Assembly: GCA_027592755.1 (NCBI GenBank)
Contig: JAQCLE010000034.1
Coordinates: forward strand, 1 to 32,639
Source: Bacteroidota bacterium
Lineage (GTDB): Bacteria > Bacteroidota > Bacteroidia > Cytophagales > Cyclobacteriaceae
Direction of reading: 5' to 3'
DNA length: 32,639 bases
Made by a program: the position numbers and the translations under genes. Below the pieces are notes generated by a model, which saw only the letters and a program-made list of their open reading frames with translations, did not search any database and was not told the origin of the DNA. This document shows, one piece after another, positions 9,407-16,786 of this stretch (positions are counted from its first letter, which is position 1; the number at the start of each line of letters is the position of its first letter).

Positions 9407-9616
9407 ATGTCATCCCAACAATACATATCTGATGAAAATGGTAAGCTTGAAGCCATTATCCTTCCAATCTCCGAATATGAGAAAATGCTCGATATGATTG
9501 ATAAATTAGATGCCATCAAAGAATATGATGCAGCCAAAGCCTCTGATCTGACTTTCAAGCCTTTGGAAAGTGTAATGGAAGATGTGGAGAAATATCGCTC
9601 AAAAAGCAAAAAGTAG
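9407..9616 (+). CDS. antitoxin of a type II toxin-antitoxin pair (Phd/RelB-like)
   Basis: A 69-residue acidic protein starting MSSQQYISDENGKLEAIILP, followed by ISEYEKMLDMIDKLDAI and a charged tail. The opening (a short strand, then xLPxxEYExxL) is typical of Phd/YefM- or RelB-like antitoxins, which bind DNA as dimers and neutralise a RelE/ParE-family toxin with the C-terminal tail. The stop codon shares one base with the GTG start of the next frame (TAGTG), the coupling expected for a toxin-antitoxin operon. The toxin frame is broken, so this may now be an orphan. The exact antitoxin family is uncertain. Confidence 0.75.
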   Translation: MSSQQYISDENGKLEAIILPISEYEKMLDMIDKLDAIKEYDAAKASDLTFKPLESVMEDVEKYRSKSKK

Positions 9617-9866
9617 TGTATCAGGTATTTGTAAGCAGCCATGCTGAAAGGCGCTTTGTAAAACTCCTCAGTCAGATTATAAAAGAATCATTGAAAGCAT
9701 TCGAGAACTTTCGGACAATCCCAGGCCTTTTGGATATAGAAAGCTAAAAGGAAAGGAGACTTATAGGATTCGTGTGGGGAACTTTCGGGTCATCTATGAA
9801 ATTATTGATCAAAAGCTCCATGTATTGGTGATAAGTATCGGTCATCGAAAAAAGACTTCTTTATAG
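9616..9866 (+). pseudogene. RelE/ParE-family toxin with a frameshift
   Basis: Read from GTG at 9616, the frame gives VYQVFVSSHAERRFVKL and SQI, then diverges and stops near 9733. A frame shifted by -1 from about 9678 continues with YKRIIESIRELSDNPRPFG, then KLKGKETYRIRVGNFRVIYE and a final VISIGHRKKTSL, stopping at 9864-9866. Together they make an 83-residue RelE/ParE-type mRNA interferase or gyrase toxin, with the usual RVGxxRVIYE core and GHR end. The length (251 bases) is one short of a whole frame, so a single base is missing, most simply one T in cag-att-(t)at at about 9676-9680. I see no canonical slippery heptamer. The gene is either inactivated or the consensus has an indel error. Confidence 0.78.
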
Positions 9867-9900
9867 TCTCGGATTGAGTGACTCTTCTCTTATTACTTCA

Positions 9901-10758
9901 TTACTTCATCTGTGATTCTGCACCTTCAGGATAATCAGTTGGTTTGCCCAGGTATTCAAATTTCTCAATTTCCGCTAACACACCTTTAAGCTTTGCAGGA
10001 ATCCGCTCATAAGCAATACCACCTAATGGCAGGTGCATCGGTGGATTTTCTAACTGTACAAGGTCATACATGGCCCGGGCTCCTTTTACCGGGTCTCCTT
10101 TTTGGATACCACTCACCCCTGCAATGGCGCTGGTGTTCTTACCTGCCGTTTCGTCGTAGTCATCCAATTGAGTATGGGTGAATTTGGCGGAGCGACCAGC
10201 CCAGTCCGTACGGAATGGTCCGGGTTCGATGTTGGTTACTTTAATGCCGAGGTGCTCAACATCACGGGCTAATGACTCTCCAATGCCTTCCAAAGCAAAT
10301 TTTGAAGCATTATAGATACCAACACCCGGATAGCCCTGAAGGCCAGCGATAGAAGAAATATTCAAGATATGCCCCGATTTCTGTCGACGCATGATGGGGA
10401 GCACATTACGTAGCACATCCAGGGCACCAAATACATTTACCTCGAATTGACGACGAACTTCTTCGTCCGGAATATCTTCTATTGCACCCAGCGATCCATA
10501 ACCGGCATTGTTCACCAGGACATCAATTCTACCAAATTTATTGAAAGCGGCTTCAACTCCAGCCTTTACCTGTTGTTTATTCACCACATCCATGATAATG
10601 CCATAGGTTTTACCAGGAGCGAGATCATTGTATGCTTTGAGCTGTTCTTGTTTCCGAACGGTTCCGGCTACGGAATCACCTTCTTTAGCAGCTATTATTG
10701 AGAGCTCTCTACCAAATCCGGTAGAACACCCGGTAATCAGCCAAACTTTTGAAGTCAT
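9901..10758 (-). CDS. short-chain dehydrogenase/reductase
   Basis: Classical SDR of 285 aa that probably uses NAD(P)(H); the substrate is unknown. The N-terminal Rossmann motif is TGCSTGFG (residues 9-16), followed by NNAGYG, the active-site serine in NISSIAG and the YNASK catalytic tetrad motif around residue 150. The longer C-terminus with the FRTDWAGRS segment fits the group often annotated as oxidoreductase or 17-beta-hydroxysteroid dehydrogenase-like. Upstream on this strand TATGTTTG (10785-10778) matches the -7 element, but no TTG lies at the proper distance. It is transcribed away from the hydrolase gene that starts 70 bases to the right. There are no coupled neighbours. Confidence 0.88.
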   Translation of the reverse strand: MTSKVWLITGCSTGFGRELSIIAAKEGDSVAGTVRKQEQLKAYNDLAPGKTYGIIMDVVNKQQVKAGVEAAFNKFGRIDVLVNNAGYGSLGAIEDIPDEEVRRQFEVNVFGALDVLRNVLPIMRRQKSGHILNISSIAGLQGYPGVGIYNASKFALEGIGESLARDVEHLGIKVTNIEPGPFRTDWAGRSAKFTHTQLDDYDETAGKNTSAIAGVSGIQKGDPVKGARAMYDLVQLENPPMHLPLGGIAYERIPAKLKGVLAEIEKFEYLGKPTDYPEGAESQMK

Positions 10759-10827
10759 TGTCTAATGTTTTAAGTTTCAAACATAATTCAACGCAATCTC
10801 TTTTTCTTGAATTATATTGTAATCATT

Positions 10828-12102
10828 ATGAAAGATCAACCAGTAAAAAGAAGAAAATTTATCAAAACCACTGGCAGTGCGATTTCAGGACTAGCAATGG
10901 TTCCGGGGATTATGCCCTTACTTTCTCACCAAAAAACTGCAGATATGGTTTCCGAAACTAAACAATTAGAAAAAAGTATTATTGGCGGTTATGGGAGCTG
11001 GGCAACCTCTCTTTTGGTAGATCCACCGAAATTGTCCTACCGCATCGATCAAGGGAATGACATAAACGCCTGGCGTGAAAAAGCACTAAATTTGACCAGG
11101 GAGTGTATTGCGGTGCCTGATATTGGCCGCAGTCCAAAAGTGACTGTTAAGAAAAAGTATGTTTATGATGGCCTTGATATTGAGGAATTGGAATGGCAGT
11201 TACCTTACGGGCGTCCAACACAAGCGATATTACTCAAACCAGAAGGTTCCAAAGGGTCATTGCCAGCTGTTCTGGGCCTGCATGATCATGGTGGTAATAA
11301 ATACTTCGGAAGAAGAAAAATCACAAAAACATCTGATACCATGCACCCACTGATGGTTGAACATCAACAGAACTATTATGAAGGATTTGCCTGGGCTAAT
11401 GAGATTGCCAAACGTGGATATGTTGTGTTAGTTAACGATGCCTTTACATTTGCCAGTCGCCGTGTGATGTACGAAGACTTATTGGATTCCATGAATCCTG
11501 AACATCGGTCGGACGAAGATTCGGAAAATACAGATAATATCAAAGCTTATAACAGTTGGGCAGGCGCACATGAGCACGTTATGTCAAAATCCTTGTTTTG
11601 TGCGGGAACCACATGGCCTGGAGTTTTTCTTGCAGAAGATCAACGGGCGTTAGATATTCTCATCAATAGGGATGACGTAGACGGAGATCGTGTTGGATGC
11701 TGTGGCTTGTCGGGTGGTGGTTTAAGAACCTGTTATCTCGGCGGAATTGACCCACGTATCAAATGTGCAGTGAGTGTAGGTTTTATGACTACCTGGGCCG
11801 ACCTGATCATGAGCAAATCTTATACCCACACATGGATGACTTATGCTCCCCGATTACCCCAGTTTCTTGATTTTCCTGAAATACTAGGATTGCGTGTTCC
11901 ATTACCGACACTGGTATTGAATAACAACGAAGATCAACTCTTCACGCTGCCAGAAATGAAAAGGTCCGACAAGATGTTACGCCAGGTTTTTGATAAAGCA
12001 GATGCAGGCGATCGTTATAAGGCCAACTTTTATCCGGGTCCGCATAAATTCGATGGTAAGATGCAAGTTGATGCCTTTGAATGGTTTGATCGCTGGTTAT
12101 GA
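10828..12102 (+). CDS. Tat-exported alpha/beta hydrolase (acetyl xylan esterase/dienelactone hydrolase-like)
   Basis: Secreted hydrolase of 424 aa, probably a carbohydrate or small-ester esterase. I take ATG at 10828 rather than an in-frame ATG at 10807, because it puts the twin-arginine signal (KRRKFIKTTGSAISG) near the N-terminus. The fold signature is VLGLHDHGGNK (oxyanion region), nucleophile S295 in GLSGGG, an acidic residue in LVLNNNEDQLF and the histidine in FYPGPHKFDG. The protein exceeds a minimal dienelactone hydrolase because of an N-terminal segment before the fold. It overlaps the sialidase start by 4 bases (ATGA), so the two were expressed together; an esterase removing O-acyl groups ahead of a sialidase would make sense. 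Ester substrate not determined. Confidence 0.82.
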   Translation: MKDQPVKRRKFIKTTGSAISGLAMVPGIMPLLSHQKTADMVSETKQLEKSIIGGYGSWATSLLVDPPKLSYRIDQGNDINAWREKALNLTRECIAVPDIGRSPKVTVKKKYVYDGLDIEELEWQLPYGRPTQAILLKPEGSKGSLPAVLGLHDHGGNKYFGRRKITKTSDTMHPLMVEHQQNYYEGFAWANEIAKRGYVVLVNDAFTFASRRVMYEDLLDSMNPEHRSDEDSENTDNIKAYNSWAGAHEHVMSKSLFCAGTTWPGVFLAEDQRALDILINRDDVDGDRVGCCGLSGGGLRTCYLGGIDPRIKCAVSVGFMTTWADLIMSKSYTHTWMTYAPRLPQFLDFPEILGLRVPLPTLVLNNNEDQLFTLPEMKRSDKMLRQVFDKADAGDRYKANFYPGPHKFDGKMQVDAFEWFDRWL

Positions 12103-13220
12103 AGGCAACACTGGTTACTTGTTACCTACTAGCATCAATTGTTGCTCATTCACAGACGGGTGACATCCAAATTAAAGATGACGCCATTGACTACCAGAAT
12201 TTATTCAGTGCTCCAATGCGGGAAGGTGTCTCCTGTTTTAGAATTCCTGCCATAATAACAGCACCGAATGGTGACTTGATCGCAGCGATTGATGAGAGAG
12301 TACCGTCCTGCGGAGATTTAAAATGGAGCAACGATATCAATATCGTCATGCGACGTAGTGAAGATAATGGCGAATCATGGTCTGAAATTGAGACGGTTGT
12401 TGATTATCCACTTGGTCAATCCGCATCCGACCCTTCAATGTTATTGGATGAAGTAACAAATACGATTTTCTTATTTTTTAATTTTATGGACCTCGACAAT
12501 GAGAAGGACATCTACTATTTAAAAGTTGTTAGCAGTAGGGATAATGGAAAATCGTGGAGTTCACCCCAGGATATTACTTCGCAAATTTCGAAACTTGAAT
12601 GGCATAAAGATTTTAAGTTCATTACGTCAGGTCGGGGGATTCAAACTCGCTCAGGTAAACTGTTACACACCCTCGTAAATTTAGAAAAAGGCCTTCACCT
12701 ATTCGGTAGTGATGACCATGGGGAAAGCTGGTTTTTAATTGACACACCTATTAAACCAGCCAATTAATCAAAAGTTGTAGAATTGACGGATGGTACATGG
12801 ATGATCAATAGCCGCGTTGAAGGAGAAGGATTGAGATATATACATAAATCAACCGATGAAGGCAAAACATGGCGCTCTGTACCAGATTCAGCGCTTATTG
12901 ATCCAGGATGCAATGCAAGTATTATCCGATATACCTCAATAGAAGATGGATCAGATAAAAACCGACTACTCTTCTCAAATGCAAAAATGAAAGATGGCCG
13001 GGAGAACATGACGGTGCGGGTAAGTTATGATGAAGGGAAAAGCTGGACTGAAGGCAAAACCATTTATGCAGGGAGCTCGGCCTATTCTTCTTTAACCGTT
13101 CTTCAGAACGGAGAAATTGGTTTGTTTTTTGAGAAGGACAATTATCAGGAGAATGTTTTTGTACGATTTACATTGGAATGGCTAACTGATGGAAATGACA
13201 AGCTTTTAAAAACTAAATAA
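12099..13220 (+). pseudogene. secreted sialidase (exo-alpha-sialidase) with an internal stop
   Basis: Glycoside hydrolase with a six-bladed propeller that removes terminal sialic acid. It begins with a signal peptide (MKATLVTCYLLASIVAHSQ), then the FRIPAII arginine motif and Asp boxes SEDNGESW, SRDNGKSW and SDDHGESW. TAA at 12765-12767 stops it after 222 residues. The same frame resumes at once with SKVVELTDGTWMINSRVEG, two more Asp boxes (STDEGKTW, SYDEGKSW) and a YSSL segment like the one bearing the nucleophilic Tyr, ending at 13220 for 373 codons in all. Intact relatives usually read (D/N)ESKVVEL here, so the lesion looks like one GAA-to-TAA change. The N-terminal fragment lacks part of the active site and should be inactive. 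Readthrough or sequencing error cannot be excluded. Confidence 0.85.
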
Positions 13221-13283
13221 ACATCCAATTACTCGCTGAAAAAGGTACTGAATTGATGACTATTTTAATTGATGTTACAGCTT

Positions 13284-14144
13284 TTATAACAATGATCTTA
13301 CGCCATCCTTTAATTGATAAAGTGTGGTCAATTCCTTTTCATTCAATGCTTTATTATAAATGGAAATTTCATCCATTAATCCAACAAAGTTCAAACCAAC
13401 AAAGATTTTTGATTGGTCCAGCTCCCATGTAAAAGGATCTTTAATATTCGTCAAACCACCGATTTTCTTCCCATTGAGGTATAGATTAGTTTGACCATTA
13501 CCACTTCCCAAGCCACTATATATGAAAGCAATATGGGTCCATTCCCCTTTTTTGAAGGGTGGATTCTCAGCCCGAATCAATCTCCTTTCAAATTCAGGAT
13601 TACCATCGCTGCCCATATTATCAGGGTTCCAGGAAGTGAGATCACCGAAAGTACCTAGGCGTAAGTCTCTCGGATTCTTATCAGTGAAATCGATCCAAAT
13701 TGCGGCATCGTTGTAATCTTCATCAGTAATTTGAAGCGGATCAGTGTATCCTGGTTCAAGATCCGTGGATGGGTCAAGGTTCATCCAGAATGATACAGTC
13801 CCTGACCAGTTTTTTGAGTCATAAGCAACATTATCTTTGCTTTTGTAGAAGATGACCTGCTTACTCTTCTTTGTGAATTTAAACGCATCTCCAAATAAGC
13901 CTTGACCCTTTTCGAAAGCGTGATCCGGACTATTCATACCAATGGTACTTTGGTCCAAATCTTGTCGTGAGCTCGCAGTATACATGTTTTCATCTCCTTT
14001 GGCATAATCTGCAGTGCCGATACCATCAAAAGAACTGAAAAAAATAAGTGCTGTTTTCAGTTCATTCTGCTCAGTGGATTCACCTGAATTACAGGCCAAT
14101 AAAATGATGAAGGGTGAGAAAAGTATAAGTTTAGATGCTTTCAT
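13284..14144 (-). CDS. LamG/concanavalin-like jelly-roll lipoprotein
   Basis: Surface or periplasmic lipoprotein of 286 aa, probably carbohydrate-binding. The frame extends to 14177, but ATG at 14144 gives a clean lipoprotein signal (MKASKLILFSPFIILLAC, lipobox LLAC with Cys18). The mature part is one concanavalin A-like domain: ALIFFSSFDGIG near the start, SGTVSFWMNLDP, WTHIAFIYSG, NLYLNGKKIGG and a closing FVGLMDEISIYNKAL. These segments are the standard LamG strands. It converges on the sialidase gene with 63 bases between. Whether it binds the same glycans is a guess. Confidence 0.82.
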   Translation of the reverse strand: MKASKLILFSPFIILLACNSGESTEQNELKTALIFFSSFDGIGTADYAKGDENMYTASSRQDLDQSTIGMNSPDHAFEKGQGLFGDAFKFTKKSKQVIFYKSKDNVAYDSKNWSGTVSFWMNLDPSTDLEPGYTDPLQITDEDYNDAAIWIDFTDKNPRDLRLGTFGDLTSWNPDNMGSDGNPEFERRLIRAENPPFKKGEWTHIAFIYSGLGSGNGQTNLYLNGKKIGGLTNIKDPFTWELDQSKIFVGLNFVGLMDEISIYNKALNEKELTTLYQLKDGVRSLL

Positions 14145-14228
14145 AGATTTTGTATTGTAAATGATAAATATATCCACTTTAAGTGATTGTATGAATGATC
14201 CTTGTATAACAGGTAGGTAGTAGCAACA

Positions 14229-14255
14229 GATTCATTTTTCATGTTTGAATGAATC
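14229..14255. terminator. hairpin after the rhodanese-osmC operon
   Basis: gattcatt (14229-14236) and aatgaatc (14248-14255) form an 8-bp stem with an 11-base loop, about 115 bases past the osmC-like stop on the minus strand. The stem is AT-rich and no strong U-run follows on the minus strand; on the plus strand it is followed by tctttt. It is a weak terminator candidate. The rest of 14145-14370 holds no gene. Confidence 0.3.
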
Positions 14256-14370
14256 TCTTTTATGTAACCTTAGTGCCCGGAGGGCAATGGAACATAAACC
14301 ACGTGATTAATTCGGGATCAATTCAAGAAGTTGAACTTCCTAAGAATGAAGTGCTAAGGTAAAAATCACT

Positions 14371-14838
14371 TCAAGCAGTAACTCCCTCCGTTACCTCAAT
14401 GATCGGTTCCATGATTATTCTTGAGGTAATAGAATTCGAGATAAGACAAGCCGCTTCTGATTTATGCAAAATCCTCTCTGCTCTTTCTCTATCTTTCTCC
14501 CAGGCAATTGTCAAGGTTGGTTTAAGAATAACTTCCGTCATCAAAAACTTACCATCAACCTTTTCGAGCTTACCTTGTGCCTGGCATTGAAAAGCCGAGA
14601 ATTCGAGTTTCGAGTTGTCTGCAATGGCTAAAAAAGTAGTCATTAAACAGCTATTTACTGATGCCGTGAACAAATGTTCGGGTGACCAAATTCCGGGAAT
14701 ACCTTTTGGAAATTCCGGTGGTGTAGCAATTTCGATACAACCAGATTCATTCGTGACAGCTGTTAGCTCCGGGGAGCAAAGAATGCCTTTCCGCTCACTG
14801 TCCCACTTGATATTTACCTGATAAAAATGAGGTTTCAT
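14371..14838 (-). CDS. OsmC/Ohr-family peroxiredoxin-like protein
   Basis: Thiol-dependent reductase of organic hydroperoxides or related electrophiles in the cytoplasm, 155 aa. Both family cysteines are present: C64 in SVNSCLMTTFL and C131 in HKSEAACLIS. The PEHLFTASVNSC segment is the usual helix start before the first cysteine. The start overlaps the rhodanese stop (TAATG), so translation is coupled. Pairing OsmC-like proteins with rhodanese domains is common where reactive sulfur is handled, so the substrate may be a persulfide or peroxide. Confidence 0.9.
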   Translation of the reverse strand: MKPHFYQVNIKWDSERKGILCSPELTAVTNESGCIEIATPPEFPKGIPGIWSPEHLFTASVNSCLMTTFLAIADNSKLEFSAFQCQAQGKLEKVDGKFLMTEVILKPTLTIAWEKDRERAERILHKSEAACLISNSITSRIIMEPIIEVTEGVTA

Positions 14839-15158
14839 TATGTTGTAATTATAGTCTGTAATCCGGTCCAGCTTCCACCATTGTAAACGGCTGTATAGCC
14901 TTTTGATTTTAAAATATTTTTAGCCGAAGCACTTCGCATGCCCGAAGCGCAGCAGGTTATAATAGGCTGGCTCTTATCTTTCAATCGGTGAAGGTTCGAA
15001 TTCAACTCGTTGACGCCTATATTTATTGATCCTTTAATGCTTCCCTGAGAGAATTCCCCCCTTGAGCGGACATCCAGGATTACTGCTCCTTCTTTTACCA
15101 GTTGCAAGTAGTTAGGAGAAGGACTAGTGCTAAAAAGCTTTTTAAATGTTTGTAACAT
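14838..15158 (-). CDS. single-domain rhodanese-like sulfurtransferase
   Basis: Transfers sulfane sulfur via an active-site cysteine persulfide, 106 aa, cytoplasmic. VILDVRSRGEFSQGSIKGSINI is the typical first half and the catalytic loop is C70-A-S-G-M-R75-S, with a second cysteine (C69) directly before it. The last part (LKSKGYTAVYNGGSWTG) is the standard C-terminal motif. It is the first gene of a two-gene operon with the OsmC-like protein. Upstream lie a Crp/Fnr-like palindrome and a -7 element, suggesting control by redox, nitrosative or sulfur stress. Confidence 0.92.
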   Translation of the reverse strand: MLQTFKKLFSTSPSPNYLQLVKEGAVILDVRSRGEFSQGSIKGSINIGVNELNSNLHRLKDKSQPIITCCASGMRSASAKNILKSKGYTAVYNGGSWTGLQTIITT

Positions 15159-15190
15159 ATTCGTTCAATGGTTTTGTTTTAAATCGTACG

Positions 15191-15234
15191 CAAAACTACG
15201 GTGGGCAACCATCCCAGATGGTGACATATGTTAC
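15191..15234 (-). promoter_or_regulatory. Crp/Fnr-like box with -7 element of the rhodanese-osmC operon
   Basis: On the minus strand TAGTTTTG (15198-15191) fits TAnnTTTG, with transcription expected to start near 15186. A palindrome gtgACATATgttac (15221-15234), with one mismatched pair, is centred at 15227.5, about 41.5 bases upstream of that start. This is the class II activator position of Crp/Fnr proteins, and it agrees with the lack of a TTG at -33. The regulator is not in the window. Confidence 0.55.
15208..15222. promoter_or_regulatory. second inverted repeat next to the Crp/Fnr-like box
   Basis: ACCATC-CCA-GATGGT is a perfect inverted repeat with 6-base arms, touching the edge of the Crp/Fnr-like palindrome and lying between it and the -7 element. 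It could be a second operator or a small hairpin. No regulator is known. Confidence 0.3.
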
Positions 15235-15366
15235 ATAAGAAAATTATATACAGAAAGGGGGATTTATTGGAGGATTAGGACAGTTTGTGACTAACAAGAT
15301 AAATTAAAGAGGATTACTTAGTATCCATGGAAATTCTTTGCTTATCTGGATTCAGTTAACCGTCCA

Positions 15367-15453
15367 CTAAAACCACTTTTTGTAGCCATTCAATACCTCA
15401 AGTACTGCAAGTGCTAGAATAAAGCTCGTAATTGCTACCATTGTTATAATCAT
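15367..15453 (-). CDS. 28-residue single-span membrane mini-protein
   Basis: ATG at 15453, stop TAG at 15369-15367. The peptide opens MIITMVAITSFILA, has one hydrophobic segment of about 21 residues ending in VLEVL, and closes with a basic-aromatic tail (YKKWF). Upstream is AAAAAGGACTTGATT, a purine-rich ribosome site about 8 bases before the ATG. It lies in an otherwise empty stretch (15159-15664). It aligns without gaps to the mini-protein at 31556-31645: shared F-x-L, V-L-E and K-[KR]-x-F. Size and shape recall KdpF/CydX-like subunits, but no kdp or cyd genes are nearby. Function unknown. Confidence 0.55.
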   Translation of the reverse strand: MIITMVAITSFILALAVLEVLNGYKKWF

Positions 15454-15519
15454 AATCAAGTCCTTTTTATAAATAACAATTTTGGACTTCATGTGTATAT
15501 ACGGCCATAACTGGAAAGG

Positions 15520-15567
15520 CGTCTCAGAATGAAATCACTTTTCGACAAACCGATGATTTCCATCGAT
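15520..15567 (-). promoter_or_regulatory. conserved element upstream of mini-protein 1
   Basis: On the minus strand this 48-base stretch begins ATCGATG and contains TTGTCGAA, then TTTC and GAC. By eye it matches the element at 31685-31732 without gaps at about 31 of 48 positions. It lies 66 bases upstream of the mini-gene start. It may be a promoter/operator, a leader RNA or part of a repeated cassette. Confidence 0.4.
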
Positions 15568-15664
15568 AATACTTTGAATGTCAGGATTAAAATCTCAACT
15601 TTTTCAGGTCAAAAATGGGGTGTTGGCTAAGGCTTTAAATACAAATCCCAAATCGTGAAGGTTG

Positions 15665-16774
15665 TCAGACTTTAATGAAAATTCCCTTTCTGTACAGAAT
15701 ATAGAGGAACAGCCATACCAAACCCACTGTGCCTATTGCCTGAAAGACATCATGCCATTGCTCTGGGAATGGCGCATAAAGGCCACTGAACAGTAATTCC
15801 GAAGTTTGGTTGAAGCCAATAAAGCGATAGCCAAGATAAATTGTTAAGGAATTTAGGCCTATGACCTGGAAGAAGAAAGCCCACTTGCGGTAGCCCCAGA
15901 CATCAATCACCGCATAAAACAATGCCATGAAAAGAAATGCCATGCCACCAGTCATCAAAATGAATGAGCTCGACCACAGATGCTTGTTGATCGGGAAATG
16001 CAGCCCCCACAATAGACCAAGGGTTAAGCTGCATAAGCCCGCCAGTCCCAGGTATTGCAATTTCTTGTTTTCGGAAAACGCGGATTTCAGTACTTCACCG
16101 GCCATGACACCCAGCATTGTCAGGCAAAGGGCCGGGAATTGCGTCAGGATTGCGAGTTCATCGTAAGTATTTTGCAGCAGTCTGCCGGGCATAAAGGTGC
16201 GATCAAACCACCCTACAAGATTGCCTTCGAAAGAAAGGTTACCCATGCCATAGCCCGGAACAGGGATCAGAAATAATGCAGCATAATAACTCACCAGGAT
16301 TCCTGCTACCCAAAGAAGTCGTTGCCGCCATGAGTAGTTGAGGAAGAGCACTGTGGTGATAAAGCTTGCAAAACCTATACGTCCCAAAACACTGCCCAAC
16401 CGGATTTGGGAGGGTTCAAAAAACGGTATTGGTGCATTTTTATAAAGGATACCAATCAGGATAAGGATGAGCATACGTACGAATGCTTTGCGATATAAAG
16501 CGGGTTTGTCCATCCCCTTCATTTGGGCACTATTCAACGAATAAGGAAGGGATACGCCAGCAATGAATAGAAATAGTGGAAAAATAAAATCGTAAAAAGT
16601 GAAACCATTCCAGGCAGGATGTTCCATTTGCATGGCAACCCGGTCGATCAAAGGAATACCGGTTTTACCATGCATCAGAGATAGAAAAGCACCTCCACCA
16701 GAGATTAACAGCATATCGAAACCACGTAATGCATCGATGGAAAGCAGACGTTGAGTTGGGGAAGATTGAGTCAT
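15665..16774 (-). CDS. NagX-like multi-pass membrane acyltransferase (DUF5009/HGSNAT-related)
   Basis: Integral inner-membrane protein of 369 aa with about 10 predicted spans. The N-terminus RLLSIDALRGFDMLLISGGG and the segment FYDFIFPLFLFIAGVSLPYSL are hallmarks of the family related to heparan-alpha-glucosaminide N-acetyltransferase and to NagX of GlcNAc-using bacteria. Members move an acetyl group across the membrane to a sugar amine, or are thought to act on amino sugars. It lies 12 bases after the metallo-hydrolase gene, so the two form an operon. The substrate here is not known. Confidence 0.85.
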   Translation of the reverse strand: MTQSSPTQRLLSIDALRGFDMLLISGGGAFLSLMHGKTGIPLIDRVAMQMEHPAWNGFTFYDFIFPLFLFIAGVSLPYSLNSAQMKGMDKPALYRKAFVRMLILILIGILYKNAPIPFFEPSQIRLGSVLGRIGFASFITTVLFLNYSWRQRLLWVAGILVSYYAALFLIPVPGYGMGNLSFEGNLVGWFDRTFMPGRLLQNTYDELAILTQFPALCLTMLGVMAGEVLKSAFSENKKLQYLGLAGLCSLTLGLLWGLHFPINKHLWSSSFILMTGGMAFLFMALFYAVIDVWGYRKWAFFFQVIGLNSLTIYLGYRFIGFNQTSELLFSGLYAPFPEQWHDVFQAIGTVGLVWLFLYILYRKGIFIKV

Positions 16775-16786
16775 AGGATTCAGTTG

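Noticed and set aside
9670-9690. Programmed -1 frameshift in the toxin gene
   Set aside because: The zero-frame bases att-ata-aaa-gaa hold no canonical X-XXY-YYZ heptamer and I see no clear stimulatory stem just downstream. A deleted base explains the length better.
9616-9735. Short 39-residue protein from the GTG at 9616 as a real product
   Set aside because: Its second half departs from the toxin family while another frame continues it exactly, so it is the truncated end of a frameshifted gene.
10807-10827. Upstream ATG as start of the alpha/beta hydrolase
   Set aside because: It adds seven hydrophobic residues before the twin-arginine signal; the ATG at 10828 gives a normal Tat signal.
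12765-12767. Recoding of the sialidase stop as selenocysteine or pyrrolysine
   Set aside because: The codon is TAA, which is not used for either, and relatives carry Glu at this place.
15367-15453. KdpF or CydX subunit
   Set aside because: Size and single span fit, but no kdpABC or cydAB genes are nearby and the V-L-E and K-[KR]-x-F features are not those I know from these subunits.
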